The translations under genes were made by a program, and so were the position numbers. Of a stretch of 64,000 nt of DNA, positions 8,535-15,817 are shown in pieces (position 1 is the first letter of the stretch; each line of letters begins with the position of its first letter). Source of the stretch: Sphingomonas parva (ex Maeng et al. 2020) (GTDB taxonomy: Bacteria > Pseudomonadota > Alphaproteobacteria > Sphingomonadales > Sphingomonadaceae); the NCBI RefSeq assembly GCF_004564275.1, contig NZ_SPDV01000008.1, positions 62,001 through 126,000 on the forward strand, given 5' to 3'. The notes under the pieces were generated by a model. That model saw only the letters and a list, made by a program, of their open reading frames with translations, was not told where the DNA came from and did not search any database.

Positions 8535-10188
8535 GCACGCGCTCGGCGCCCTCGCGGCGGCTGCCCTCCTCCTGCCGCTCGCCCCCGCGGCGGCGCGGGT
8601 GGAGGAGGGCGATGCGCTCGCCGCTTATGCCCGCGCTCTCGCCGCCGACAGCTTCGGCGCGCAGCGCCAGGCCATCGCCGGCTATGCGGCTGCGCTCGAT
8701 CTCGCGCCGGACAATGAGGTGCTCGCCGCCCGCGCGCTCGAGGAGGCGCTCGCCGCAGGGGACCAGCCGCTCGCCGTCCGCGCCGCGAAGGTGCTCGAGG
8801 CGCGCAACAAGCTCGGTCCCGACGCGCGCCTCGTCCTTCTCGCCGACGCGGTGCGCCGCAAGGACTGGCGGGCAGCGGGCCTTAACGCCGATCGAATGGC
8901 CGAGGACCGGGTGTTCGTCTTCACCGCGCCGCTGCTCCACGCCTGGATCGCGGTCGGCACCGGCAAGGGCGATCCGGTCGCGCCGATCGTCGCGGCGGCG
9001 CGCGATCCGCTGGCGACCGCTTATGGCGCCGAGCAGCGTCCCTTGCTGCTGATCGCCGCCGGGCGGACGAAGGAGGGTCTCGCCGCGCTTGCCCCGCTGA
9101 TCGAGGGAAAAGAGCCCCGCGCCGAGCGCCTGCGCCTCGCTGCGGCGGCGCTCCTTGCCCGCAAGAAGGCGCGCAAGGACGCGCTGGCGCTCCTGCCCGA
9201 GGACCAGCCGAGCTTCGCCCGCGCCCGCAGCCTGATTGCCCGCGGCAAGCCGCTGATCGAAGGCGATCTCGCTGCCTGGGGCATTTCCTCCTTCCTCGTT
9301 CGAATCGCAGCCGATCTGCGCGGGCAGGAGGTCCCGGCGCTCGCCTTCAACCTCGCCCGCATCGCCACCTTCGCGGCGCCCCGCAACAGCGAGGCCTGGC
9401 TTGCCACCGCCGAGATGCTCGCGGGGCGCGGCCAGAACGAGGCGGCGCTCGCCGCTTTGGCGCAGGTTCCCGCCGACGACCTGCTCGGCCAGGCGGCGAT
9501 GGATCGGCGCCTGTCGCTTCTGGTCGAGAACGGCAACGCCGAGAGCGCCCTCGCCGATGCCCGCGCCGCGGCCGAAGCCCAGCCGAATTCGCCGGCGGCC
9601 TGGACCCGCCTCGCCGACCTCTTCGCCAAGCTCGAGCAGCATCGCGAGGCCGCCGACGCCTACGGCAAGGCGCTGCAGGCGATTGCCGCGGGCGCGGAGA
9701 GCGACACGCCGGAATGGGCGCTGTGGCTGCTGAGCGGCGCAGAGCTCAGCCGCGCGGGCGATTGGGAGCGGGGCAAGACAGCCCTGCAGCGTGCCTACAC
9801 GCTCGCGCCCCAGCAGCCGGTGGTGCTGAACCACCTCGGCTATTCGCAGCTCGAGCGGCGGGAGAATCTCGACGAGGCCGAACGGCTGATCCGCGAGGCG
9901 AGCAAGCTCGATCCGGACAGCGCCGCGATCACCGACTCGCTCGGCTGGGCGCTCTACGTGCGCGGCGATTATTCCAGGGCGATCGAGCTGCTCGAGCGCG
10001 CCGCCAAGGGAGAGCCGGCGGATTCCGCGATCAACGAGCATCTCGGCGACGCTTATTACAGCGCCGGCCGCCGCTACGAGGCGCGCTACGCCTGGCAGGC
10101 GGCTCTGATCTATGCCGAAGCCGAGGCGGCCGAGCGCCTGCGCGCCAAGATACTCCGCGGCCTCCATCCGGAGCTCGCCGCGCCCTGA
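8383..10188 (+). CDS. tetratricopeptide repeat protein, probably periplasmic; start unresolved
   Basis: The stop and reading frame are secure. The body has multiple TPR units, for example around 9830-10110 (LNHLGYSQLERRENLDEAER, then DSLGWALYVRGDYSRAIELL and EHLGDAYYSAGRRYEA). Near 8536 the frame reads CRHALGALAAAALLLPLAPA, a clear signal-peptide core, but no ATG, GTG or TTG lies just before it. The only upstream in-frame ATG is 8383, with GGAG 5 nt before it; using it adds about 50 Arg/Ser-rich residues that overlap ETF-QO by 152 bp. The next downstream start is GTG 8599, which loses the signal. The coordinates given are the maximal version. The product is probably an envelope scaffold protein; no specific function is recognisable. 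It is coupled to ispE. Confidence 0.8.
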   Translation: MSSSRKAGVRGSRSTPRIASIARRATSRTRPRTSTGSFPKAEEGRTIPTCRHALGALAAAALLLPLAPAAARVEEGDALAAYARALAADSFGAQRQAIAGYAAALDLAPDNEVLAARALEEALAAGDQPLAVRAAKVLEARNKLGPDARLVLLADAVRRKDWRAAGLNADRMAEDRVFVFTAPLLHAWIAVGTGKGDPVAPIVAAARDPLATAYGAEQRPLLLIAAGRTKEGLAALAPLIEGKEPRAERLRLAAAALLARKKARKDALALLPEDQPSFARARSLIARGKPLIEGDLAAWGISSFLVRIAADLRGQEVPALAFNLARIATFAAPRNSEAWLATAEMLAGRGQNEAALAALAQVPADDLLGQAAMDRRLSLLVENGNAESALADARAAAEAQPNSPAAWTRLADLFAKLEQHREAADAYGKALQAIAAGAESDTPEWALWLLSGAELSRAGDWERGKTALQRAYTLAPQQPVVLNHLGYSQLERRENLDEAERLIREASKLDPDSAAITDSLGWALYVRGDYSRAIELLERAAKGEPADSAINEHLGDAYYSAGRRYEARYAWQAALIYAEAEAAERLRAKILRGLHPELAAP

Positions 10189-11006
10189 TGGAAGAGACGG
10201 CGCGCGCCAAGCTCAATCTCGCGCTCCATGTCCGCGGGCGCGAGCCCGACGGCTACCATCGCATCGAGACGATCTTCGCCTTCTGCACGGACGGAGACCT
10301 GCTGCGCGTGGCGGCGGGGGAGGATCTCGGTCTCGAGCTCGTCGGGCCCTTCGCTGCGGGTCTCGCAGCGGAGCACGACAATCTCGTGCTGCGCGCGGCG
10401 CGTGCGCTCGCTGAGCGGCACGCGCCGGGCAGGGGCGCCCGCCTCACGCTCGACAAGCGCCTGCCGGTCGCCTCGGGGATCGGCGGCGGCTCGGCCGATG
10501 CCGCCGCGGCGCTGCGCCTGCTCGACCGCTGGTGGGGGCTGGATCTCGGCGAGGCGGGGCTGCTTGACATCGCCCGCGGCCTCGGCGCCGACGTTCCCGC
10601 CTGTCTGCTGTCGCGGCCGACCCGCGGCACCGGCCGCGGCGACGTGCTCGAGGAGATCGAGGATGCGCCCTTCCGCGGCCTTCCGGCGCTGCTCGTCAAT
10701 CCGCGCGTCGCCGTCTCCACCCCGGCCGTGTTCCGCGCCTGGGACGGCGTTGATCGCGGCCCGCTGCCTGGCGATGTCCGCGACGGCCGCAATGACCTTC
10801 AGCCTGCCGCCATCGCGGTGGCGCCGATCGTCGCCGACTGCCTGCGCCTGCTCGGCGAGCGCTTCGGCGCCACGCTGGTGCGCATGTCCGGCTCCGGCGC
10901 CACCTGTTTCGCCTTGTTCGACAATGAGGTGGACCGGGACCGGGCGGCCGCGAAGATGGCCGAGGAACGCCCCGGCTGGTGGCGGCTGGCGACCCGTCTT
11001 GCCTGA
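10188..11006 (+). CDS. ispE: 4-(cytidine 5'-diphospho)-2-C-methyl-D-erythritol kinase
   Basis: 272 residues. The ATG overlaps the TPR stop by one base (TGATG). GHMP-kinase motifs are present: ARAKLNLALHVRGREPDGYH at the N-terminus, PVASGIGGGSADAAAALR (the phosphate-binding loop) at about 92-109, and MSGSGATCFALF near the C-terminus. IspE phosphorylates CDP-methylerythritol in the non-mevalonate isoprenoid pathway that supplies quinones, undecaprenyl phosphate and carotenoids. Its length is normal. It is the last gene of the ETF-QO/TPR/ispE run and is followed by a structured intergenic region. Confidence 0.95.
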   Translation: MEETARAKLNLALHVRGREPDGYHRIETIFAFCTDGDLLRVAAGEDLGLELVGPFAAGLAAEHDNLVLRAARALAERHAPGRGARLTLDKRLPVASGIGGGSADAAAALRLLDRWWGLDLGEAGLLDIARGLGADVPACLLSRPTRGTGRGDVLEEIEDAPFRGLPALLVNPRVAVSTPAVFRAWDGVDRGPLPGDVRDGRNDLQPAAIAVAPIVADCLRLLGERFGATLVRMSGSGATCFALFDNEVDRDRAAAKMAEERPGWWRLATRLA

Positions 11007-11072
11007 TCCGGACGTCCCGTCGCGGGACGCATTTTCAACGCCTTAACCATCGTCGGCCGCACCCGTCCGTCG

Positions 11073-11088
11073 TGGCATGCTTCTTGCT
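11073..11088 (+). promoter_or_regulatory. sigma-54 (-24/-12) promoter
   Basis: TGGCATGCTTCTTGCT matches the RpoN consensus TGGCACG-N4-TTGCW at every defined position except one C-to-T change. It keeps GG and GC exactly 10 nt apart (11074-11075 and 11086-11087). A TTAACCAT word, the half-site recognised by alphaproteobacterial CtrA, lies just upstream at 11043-11050. Transcription would start near 11099, inside a region without a gene, and point toward the terminator at 11188-11218. Confidence 0.72.
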
Positions 11089-11098
11089 GCCAGCTCCG

Positions 11099-11218
11099 CG
11101 ACGAGTCGATGCGCCGCTCAGGGCGACGCTGACATTCGCGCATGCCCCCTCCGCCGTCCGCGGCGGAGGCGCCATGCTCAAACTCGAGAGCCGGTGCCGC
11201 GAGGCGCCGGCTCTTTTT
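11099..11218 (+). ncRNA. candidate sigma-54-dependent small RNA
   Basis: The predicted transcript runs about 120 nt from the sigma-54 start to the U-tract of the terminator. It can fold into three stem-loops: an outer ATGCGC/GCGCAT helix (11109-11114 with 11138-11143), a 9-bp CCTCCGCCG/CGGCGGAGG hairpin with a TCCG loop (11148-11156 with 11161-11169), and the terminator. The possible ORFs inside are very short (for example an 8-codon ORF at 11109) or run through the terminator, so a non-coding RNA is more likely than a gene. A leader for the enoyl-CoA hydratase gene at 11257 is the alternative, but the terminator lies in between. Function unknown. Confidence 0.55.
11188..11218 (+). terminator. 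strong intrinsic terminator
   Basis: GAGCCGGTGCC and GGCGCCGGCTC form an 11-bp stem with one G-U wobble around a GCGA tetraloop (11199-11202), immediately followed by TTTTT at 11214-11218. It should end transcripts from ispE and from the sigma-54 promoter at 11073. Confidence 0.88.
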
Positions 11219-11256
11219 ATCGGGACAAAGCCGCGCCGCCGCGCCATTCAGCCGCG

Positions 11257-11991
11257 ATGTTCGATCTCGCGCTCGCCGGCTCCGTCGCCCGCCTGACCCT
11301 CGTCCGGCCCGAGGCGCGCAACGCGATCCCCGCGCATGGCTGGGGCGATCTCGCCGCGCGGGCCGAGGAGGCCGTCGCGGCCGGCGCGCGCCTGCTCCTC
11401 GTCGGAGGGGCGGGTGCGGCCTTCTGCGCCGGGGCCGATCTCGGCGATTTCGATGCGCTGCGGGACGATCCGGACGCGCGCGCCCGCTTCCGCACCAACA
11501 TGGAGGACGCGCTCGAGCGCCTGGCCCGCGTGCCGATTCCGACGCTGGCCCTGATCCATGGCGCCTGTTTCGGCGCCGGCGTCGCCCTTGCCATGGCCTG
11601 CGACTTGCGCCTCGCCGCGCCCGCCGCCCGCTTCGGCATCACGCCGGCCAAGCTCGGAATCGCCTATCCACAATCGGACGTGGCCCGCCTGGTCGCGCTC
11701 GTCGGCCCCGGCCAGGCCTCGCGGCTGCTGTTCACCGCCGGGACGATCGACGCCGGCGAAGCCGCGCGGATCGGATTGGTCGAGATCGTCAGCGACGATC
11801 TCGAGAGCAGCGCGGAGGCGCTCACCCAGGTAGTGCTGGCGAATAGCGCGGGAAGCCTTGCCGCGTTGAAGCGCGGCATCGGCCTCGCCTCGGCGGGGCA
11901 CGCGCGCGATGCGGGGCAGGACGAGAGCTTCGAGGCGCTGTTCGGAGGCGAGGATCTCGCCGCCCGCCTCGCTGCGTTCCGGGGCCGCTAG
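11257..11991 (+). CDS. enoyl-CoA hydratase/isomerase family protein
   Basis: 244 residues, from the first ATG downstream of the terminator. The crotonase fold is evident from LTLVRPEARNAI, the oxyanion-hole segment FCAGADLGDF, and HGACFGAGVALAMACDLRLA, followed by FGITPAKLGIAYP. It is expected to hydrate or isomerise enoyl-CoA thioesters. Exact substrate and whether it is a true beta-oxidation hydratase cannot be judged, because the crotonase family is catalytically diverse. It is slightly short for the family (about 255-265), with a reduced C-terminal helix region. Confidence 0.85.
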   Translation: MFDLALAGSVARLTLVRPEARNAIPAHGWGDLAARAEEAVAAGARLLLVGGAGAAFCAGADLGDFDALRDDPDARARFRTNMEDALERLARVPIPTLALIHGACFGAGVALAMACDLRLAAPAARFGITPAKLGIAYPQSDVARLVALVGPGQASRLLFTAGTIDAGEAARIGLVEIVSDDLESSAEALTQVVLANSAGSLAALKRGIGLASAGHARDAGQDESFEALFGGEDLAARLAAFRGR

Positions 11992-12031
11992 CCGCCTTGC
12001 CAGCGCAGCGGCATTGGACCAGAAGCGGGCG

Positions 12032-12448
12032 ATGATCCGGCCGATCCTCTTGCTCTCGCTGATCCTTCCGCTCGCCGCCTGCGGCGACGCGCCGGAAGAG
12101 GGGCAGACCGTGCCGATCACCGAGGGCGGCAAGACGGTCGAGAGGCCCGCCGCGCCGCTTGCCGAGGGCGCCGAGCGCGTCGAATGCGCGGTCGCCGGCG
12201 CCGAGACGTTCGAGCCGGTCTGCGCGGTCGAGCGCAGCCCGAGCGATCAAGGCCTGGTCCTCACCATCCGCGCACCAAGCGGCGGCTTCCGGCGGCTGCT
12301 CGTCACCAGGGACGGGCGCGGCGTGATCGCCGCGGACGGCGCGATGCCGGCGGCCGTGACGCCGCTCGGCCCCGATCGCATCGAGGTGGCGATCGAGGGC
12401 GATCGCTACCGGCTTCCCGCCACCGTCCGCCCGATCGCCGGACAGTGA
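12032..12448 (+). CDS. small lipoprotein of unknown function
   Basis: 138 residues. MIRPILLLSLILPLAACGD is a lipoprotein signal with lipobox LAAC (Cys 17). The mature part contains a C-x-C pair (VECAVAG...PVCAVER) and a beta-rich domain. It is probably anchored to the envelope. The stop overlaps the GTG start of nnrE/nnrD (GTGA at 12445-12448), so the two are co-translated. No characterised family is recognised. Confidence 0.8.
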   Translation: MIRPILLLSLILPLAACGDAPEEGQTVPITEGGKTVERPAAPLAEGAERVECAVAGAETFEPVCAVERSPSDQGLVLTIRAPSGGFRRLLVTRDGRGVIAADGAMPAAVTPLGPDRIEVAIEGDRYRLPATVRPIAGQ

Positions 12449-13833
12449 CTCCCGGCCCGATCCTGACGGCCGCCGAGATGCGTGCGGCCGAGGCGGCCGT
12501 GATCGCCGCCGGCACTCCGGAGAGGCTGCTAATGGAACGCGCCGGCCTTGCCGCCGCGGACGCGATCCGGCTCTACGCCGGCAACCTTCCCGCCCTGGTC
12601 GTCTGCGGTCCGGGCAACAACGGCGGCGACGGCTATGTCGTCGCGCGTTTGCTGCGCGAACGCGGACTCGACGTCCGGGTTGCCGCGCTCGCCGATCCGC
12701 GCAGCGAGGCGGCCCGCCAGGCCCGCTCCCGCTGGCCGGGAGAGGTCGAGAGCCTCGGCGAAGCGAGGCCCGCGCCGCTGCTGATCGATGCGCTGTTCGG
12801 CACGGGCCTCACCCGTCCGCTCGACGAGCCCGTGGCGCAGGCGCTGGCGCGGCTCGCCGCGGCCGCACGGATAAGGGCCTCGCTCGACCTCCCGAGCGGC
12901 GTCGCGACCGACGACGGCGCCATTCTCTCGCCGGTCACCGATTACGATCTCACGATCACGTTCGGCGCGCTGAAGCCGTCCCACCGTCTCCAGCCCGCCG
13001 CCCGCCACATGGGCCGTCTGGTTCTCGCCGACATCGGCGTGCCGGTCGAGAGCCGCCTTCAGGACATCGTCCGGCCCTTGCTCGTCGCGCCCGGGCCGGC
13101 CGACTACAAGTACAGCCGCGGCTATGTCGCGACCATCGCCGGAGAGATGCCGGGCGCGGCGGCGCTCACCGCGGTCGCGGCGCTGCGCGGCGGCGCCGGC
13201 TACGTCCGCCTCGTCGCCCCTGAGATCGTGCCGGGGGTGCCGAGCGCGATCGTCCAGGGTAAGGGCGAGGCTGCGGAGGTGCTGGCCGATCCGCGGGTCA
13301 GCGCGGCGGCGATCGGGCCGGGTCTGGGCAAAAGCGACGAGGCCCGCGCCCTGCTCGAGCAGGTGCTCGCCGCCGATGCCAAATTGGTGCTCGACGCCGA
13401 TGCCCTGACGCTCGCCGCCGAGGCGGGAAGCGACATCCTCCACCGCGCCCGCTTCACGCCGGTCCTCACCCCGCACGCCGGAGAGTTCTCGCGGCTCTTC
13501 CCCGCATGCCAGGGCAGCAAGGTCGATCGTGCCCGCCAGGCGGCGCGGGAGGCCCGGGCGGTGATCGTCTACAAGGGGCCGGACACGGTGATTGCCGATC
13601 CCGAGGGGCGCGCCGCCATCGCCGCCGCGGCGCCGCACTGGCTGGCCACCGCCGGCACCGGCGACGTGCTCACCGGCGTGATCGCGGCGATGCGTGCCTG
13701 GGGCTTCGAGGCGTTCGAGGCGGCCTGCGCCGGCGTCTGGCTGCACGGACGTGCGGCCGAGCTCGCTGGCCCCGGCATGATCGCCGACGATCTGCCCGGC
13801 CATCTGCCGGCCGCCTTCGCGGAATGCCTATGA
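12445..13833 (+). CDS. nnrE/nnrD: bifunctional NAD(P)H-hydrate epimerase / ADP-dependent NAD(P)H-hydrate dehydratase
   Basis: 462 residues with a GTG start (GTG-ACT-CCC) overlapping the previous stop. The N-terminal YjeF_N epimerase domain (residues 1-200) has VVCGPGNNGGDGYVVARLL. The C-terminal ribokinase-like dehydratase domain (about 215-460) has LTPHAGEFSRLFP and GTGDVLTGVIAAM. Together they repair NADHX/NADPHX formed by damage to the nicotinamide cofactors. The two-domain fusion and the length are usual for bacteria. The 3' end overlaps the next gene by ATGA. Confidence 0.94.
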   Translation: MTPGPILTAAEMRAAEAAVIAAGTPERLLMERAGLAAADAIRLYAGNLPALVVCGPGNNGGDGYVVARLLRERGLDVRVAALADPRSEAARQARSRWPGEVESLGEARPAPLLIDALFGTGLTRPLDEPVAQALARLAAAARIRASLDLPSGVATDDGAILSPVTDYDLTITFGALKPSHRLQPAARHMGRLVLADIGVPVESRLQDIVRPLLVAPGPADYKYSRGYVATIAGEMPGAAALTAVAALRGGAGYVRLVAPEIVPGVPSAIVQGKGEAAEVLADPRVSAAAIGPGLGKSDEARALLEQVLAADAKLVLDADALTLAAEAGSDILHRARFTPVLTPHAGEFSRLFPACQGSKVDRARQAAREARAVIVYKGPDTVIADPEGRAAIAAAAPHWLATAGTGDVLTGVIAAMRAWGFEAFEAACAGVWLHGRAAELAGPGMIADDLPGHLPAAFAECL

Positions 13834-15035
13834 GCGGGGAGCTCCCTCCCGGCGATCTGGTCGTCCGGCTCGCCGCCCGCGGCGACGGCGTCACCGCCGA
13901 CGGCCGCTTCGTCCCGCTCACCGCGCCGGGCGATCTGGTCGCCGCCGATGGAAGCGTCACGCCGGGACCGCACCATCGGGTACCGCCGTGCCGCCACTTC
14001 CCGGAATGCGGCGGCTGCCAGCTCCAGCAACTCGATGACGCCGCGTTTGGTGCCTACCTCCAGGACCGGATCGCCGCCGCTTTGGGGAGCCAAGGCATCG
14101 CCGCGCCCGACATCCGTCCGGTCCATATCTCGCCGCCGAACAGCCGCCGCCGCGCCTCGCTGCGCGCCGAGCGGCGCGGCAGGCAGGTGCTGCTCGGCTT
14201 CAACGCGGAGGCGAGCCACCGCATCGTCGACATGCGCGAATGCCACATTCTACGGCCCGAGCTCTTCGCCCTCGTGCCGCCGCTTCGCGCCCTGCTCGCC
14301 GATCTCCTGCCGCAGCGCGGGCAGGGCGGCGTGCGCATGACGCTGACCGATCAGGGCGTCGATCTGCTGCTCGAGAAGGTCGACGCGGACGATCTGCGCG
14401 CCGCGGAGGCGCTCGGCGCGTTCGCGCAGAGCCACGGCCTCGCTCGCCTCGCGCTCGACGACGGCTACGGGCCGCAGACGCGCTGGGAGCCCGATCCGGT
14501 GACCGTCACCCTCGGCGGCGTGGCGGTGCCCCTCCCGCACGGCGCCTTCCTCCAGGCGACGCAGGAAGGGGAGGGCGCGCTCGTCGCCGCGGTCCGCGAG
14601 GCGATCGGCGCCGCCGCCGTGATTGCCGACCTGTTCGCCGGCCTCGGCACCTTCGCTCTGTCGCTGCCCGGCCGGGTGCTCGCCGTCGAAGGGGCGCGGG
14701 GCGCGGCGCTGGCGCTGAAGGCGGCGGCCAATCGCGTCCAGCGCCCGGTGTTCGTCGATCATCGCGATCTTTTCCGCCGCCCGCTCACCAGCGAGGAAGC
14801 CGGGCGGTTCGAGGCGATCGTCCTCGATCCGCCGCGCGCCGGCGCCAAGGAGCAGGTGCCGCTGCTCGCCGCCTCGGCGGTGCCGCGCATCGCCTATGTC
14901 TCGTGCAACCCCGCCACCTTCGCCCGCGACGCCAGGGCGCTGATCGATGGCGGCTTCAAGCTGGAATGGGTGCAGCCGGTCGGCCAGTTCCGCTGGTCCA
15001 CCCACGTCGAACTGGCCGCCAGCTTCGCGCGCTGA
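13830..15035 (+). CDS. class I SAM-dependent RNA m5U methyltransferase (RlmD/TrmA family)
   Basis: 401 residues, starting in the ATGA overlap with nnrE/nnrD. It contains the iron-sulphur motif PCRHFPECGGCQLQQ, the SAM-binding motif DLFAGLGTFALS, LDPPRAG, and the catalytic-cysteine block YVSCNPATFARD near the C-terminus. It should methylate a uridine at C5 in 23S rRNA, by similarity to RlmD/RlmC. The N-terminal TRAM domain is short (about residues 1-50). The specific target nucleotide is not deducible. A hairpin follows at 15044-15063. Confidence 0.87.
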   Translation: MSGELPPGDLVVRLAARGDGVTADGRFVPLTAPGDLVAADGSVTPGPHHRVPPCRHFPECGGCQLQQLDDAAFGAYLQDRIAAALGSQGIAAPDIRPVHISPPNSRRRASLRAERRGRQVLLGFNAEASHRIVDMRECHILRPELFALVPPLRALLADLLPQRGQGGVRMTLTDQGVDLLLEKVDADDLRAAEALGAFAQSHGLARLALDDGYGPQTRWEPDPVTVTLGGVAVPLPHGAFLQATQEGEGALVAAVREAIGAAAVIADLFAGLGTFALSLPGRVLAVEGARGAALALKAAANRVQRPVFVDHRDLFRRPLTSEEAGRFEAIVLDPPRAGAKEQVPLLAASAVPRIAYVSCNPATFARDARALIDGGFKLEWVQPVGQFRWSTHVELAASFAR

Positions 15036-15043
15036 CCCTCATT

Positions 15044-15063
15044 CCTCCCCGAAGCCGGGGAGG
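15044..15063. terminator. GC hairpin after the RNA methyltransferase gene
   Basis: CCTCCCCG and CGGGGAGG form an 8-bp stem around AAGC. No U-tract follows, so it may be an inefficient terminator or an RNA-stabilising hairpin. Similar CCTCCCCG hairpins recur near 59986. Confidence 0.4.
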
Positions 15064-15131
15064 GATCCGGACCGCCTTGCCCTGCGCATCTGAAACACCG
15101 AAGGTCGGCCGGTCGATAGGGGAGGTCACCG

Positions 15132-15428
15132 ATGCGCGCAATTTCCATCTCGCCGCGCCGCCTGGCGCTGGTTCTCGGCCTGTCGCTGGCGCTCGCCGCC
15201 TGCGCGACCGCGGTGCCATCCGCCGCCTCGGCGCAGCAGCCCGGGTTCCTGCTCGGCCTGCTCCACGGCTTCATCCTGCCGTTCGCCTGGATCGGCTCGT
15301 TGTTCAGCGACACGATCGCGATCTACGCCGTTCCCAACAACGGCGGCTGGTACGATTTCGGCTTCGTCGTGGGGGTCGTGATCTTGGGCGGCGGCTCGCA
15401 CGGGCGGCGCAGCCGCGCTGCGGACTAA
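15132..15428 (+). CDS. small membrane or lipoprotein, unknown function
   Basis: 98 residues. The N-terminus RRLALVLGLSLALAACATA has a lipobox-like LAAC, followed by a hydrophobic GFLLGLLHGFILPFAWIGSLF segment and a C-terminal hydrophobic stretch (GFVVGVVILGGG). It is compatible with a small envelope protein. A GGGGAGG at 15118-15124 gives a good ribosome site. The gene ends convergently with the cytochrome c gene, and the two stop codons overlap (15425-15428). No family is recognised. Confidence 0.72.
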   Translation: MRAISISPRRLALVLGLSLALAACATAVPSAASAQQPGFLLGLLHGFILPFAWIGSLFSDTIAIYAVPNNGGWYDFGFVVGVVILGGGSHGRRSRAAD

Positions 15429-15817
15429 CGTTCCGCCCTCAGCGCCGCGAGGTAAGCGAGCAGGTCCGTCCGCTCGATCGGATTCTTCATGCCCGGGTAG
15501 CTCATCGCCGTGCCAGGTGCGATCGCATCCGGATCGGCGATGAACCGATCGAGCAGTTCAGGGTCCCAGCGCCCGTTCTGCACCGCGAGCGCCTTGAGCG
15601 CCGGCGAATAGGCGAAGCCCTTCTCCGTCGCGATCGGGCGTTCGACGATGGCGTGGAGAGTGGGACCGGAGAGATCGTTTCTGCCCGGCTCCACCGCATG
15701 ACACGCATAGCATTTTTGGTACGCCCGCTCGCCGCGCGTGGCGTCCCCCTGCGGCGCCGCCGCGGCTCCGAGCGCCAGCAGCATCACGGCGGCGCCGGCA
15801 AGGGCGGCGGCTCTCAC
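15425..15817 (-). CDS. class I c-type cytochrome, periplasmic
   Basis: 130 residues from a GTG start that overlaps the stop of the upstream beta-propeller gene (GTGA, 15814-15817). A signal peptide (RAAALAGAAVMLLALGAAAA) precedes the haem motif CYACH, and the distal ligand region MSYPGMKNP sits at about residue 110. The type resembles cytochrome c-552/c550 small electron carriers. The start was chosen because no ATG occurs before the signal peptide. Coupling to the propeller protein suggests a shared periplasmic redox job, which is an inference. Confidence 0.87.
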   Translation of the reverse strand: MRAAALAGAAVMLLALGAAAAPQGDATRGERAYQKCYACHAVEPGRNDLSGPTLHAIVERPIATEKGFAYSPALKALAVQNGRWDPELLDRFIADPDAIAPGTAMSYPGMKNPIERTDLLAYLAALRAER

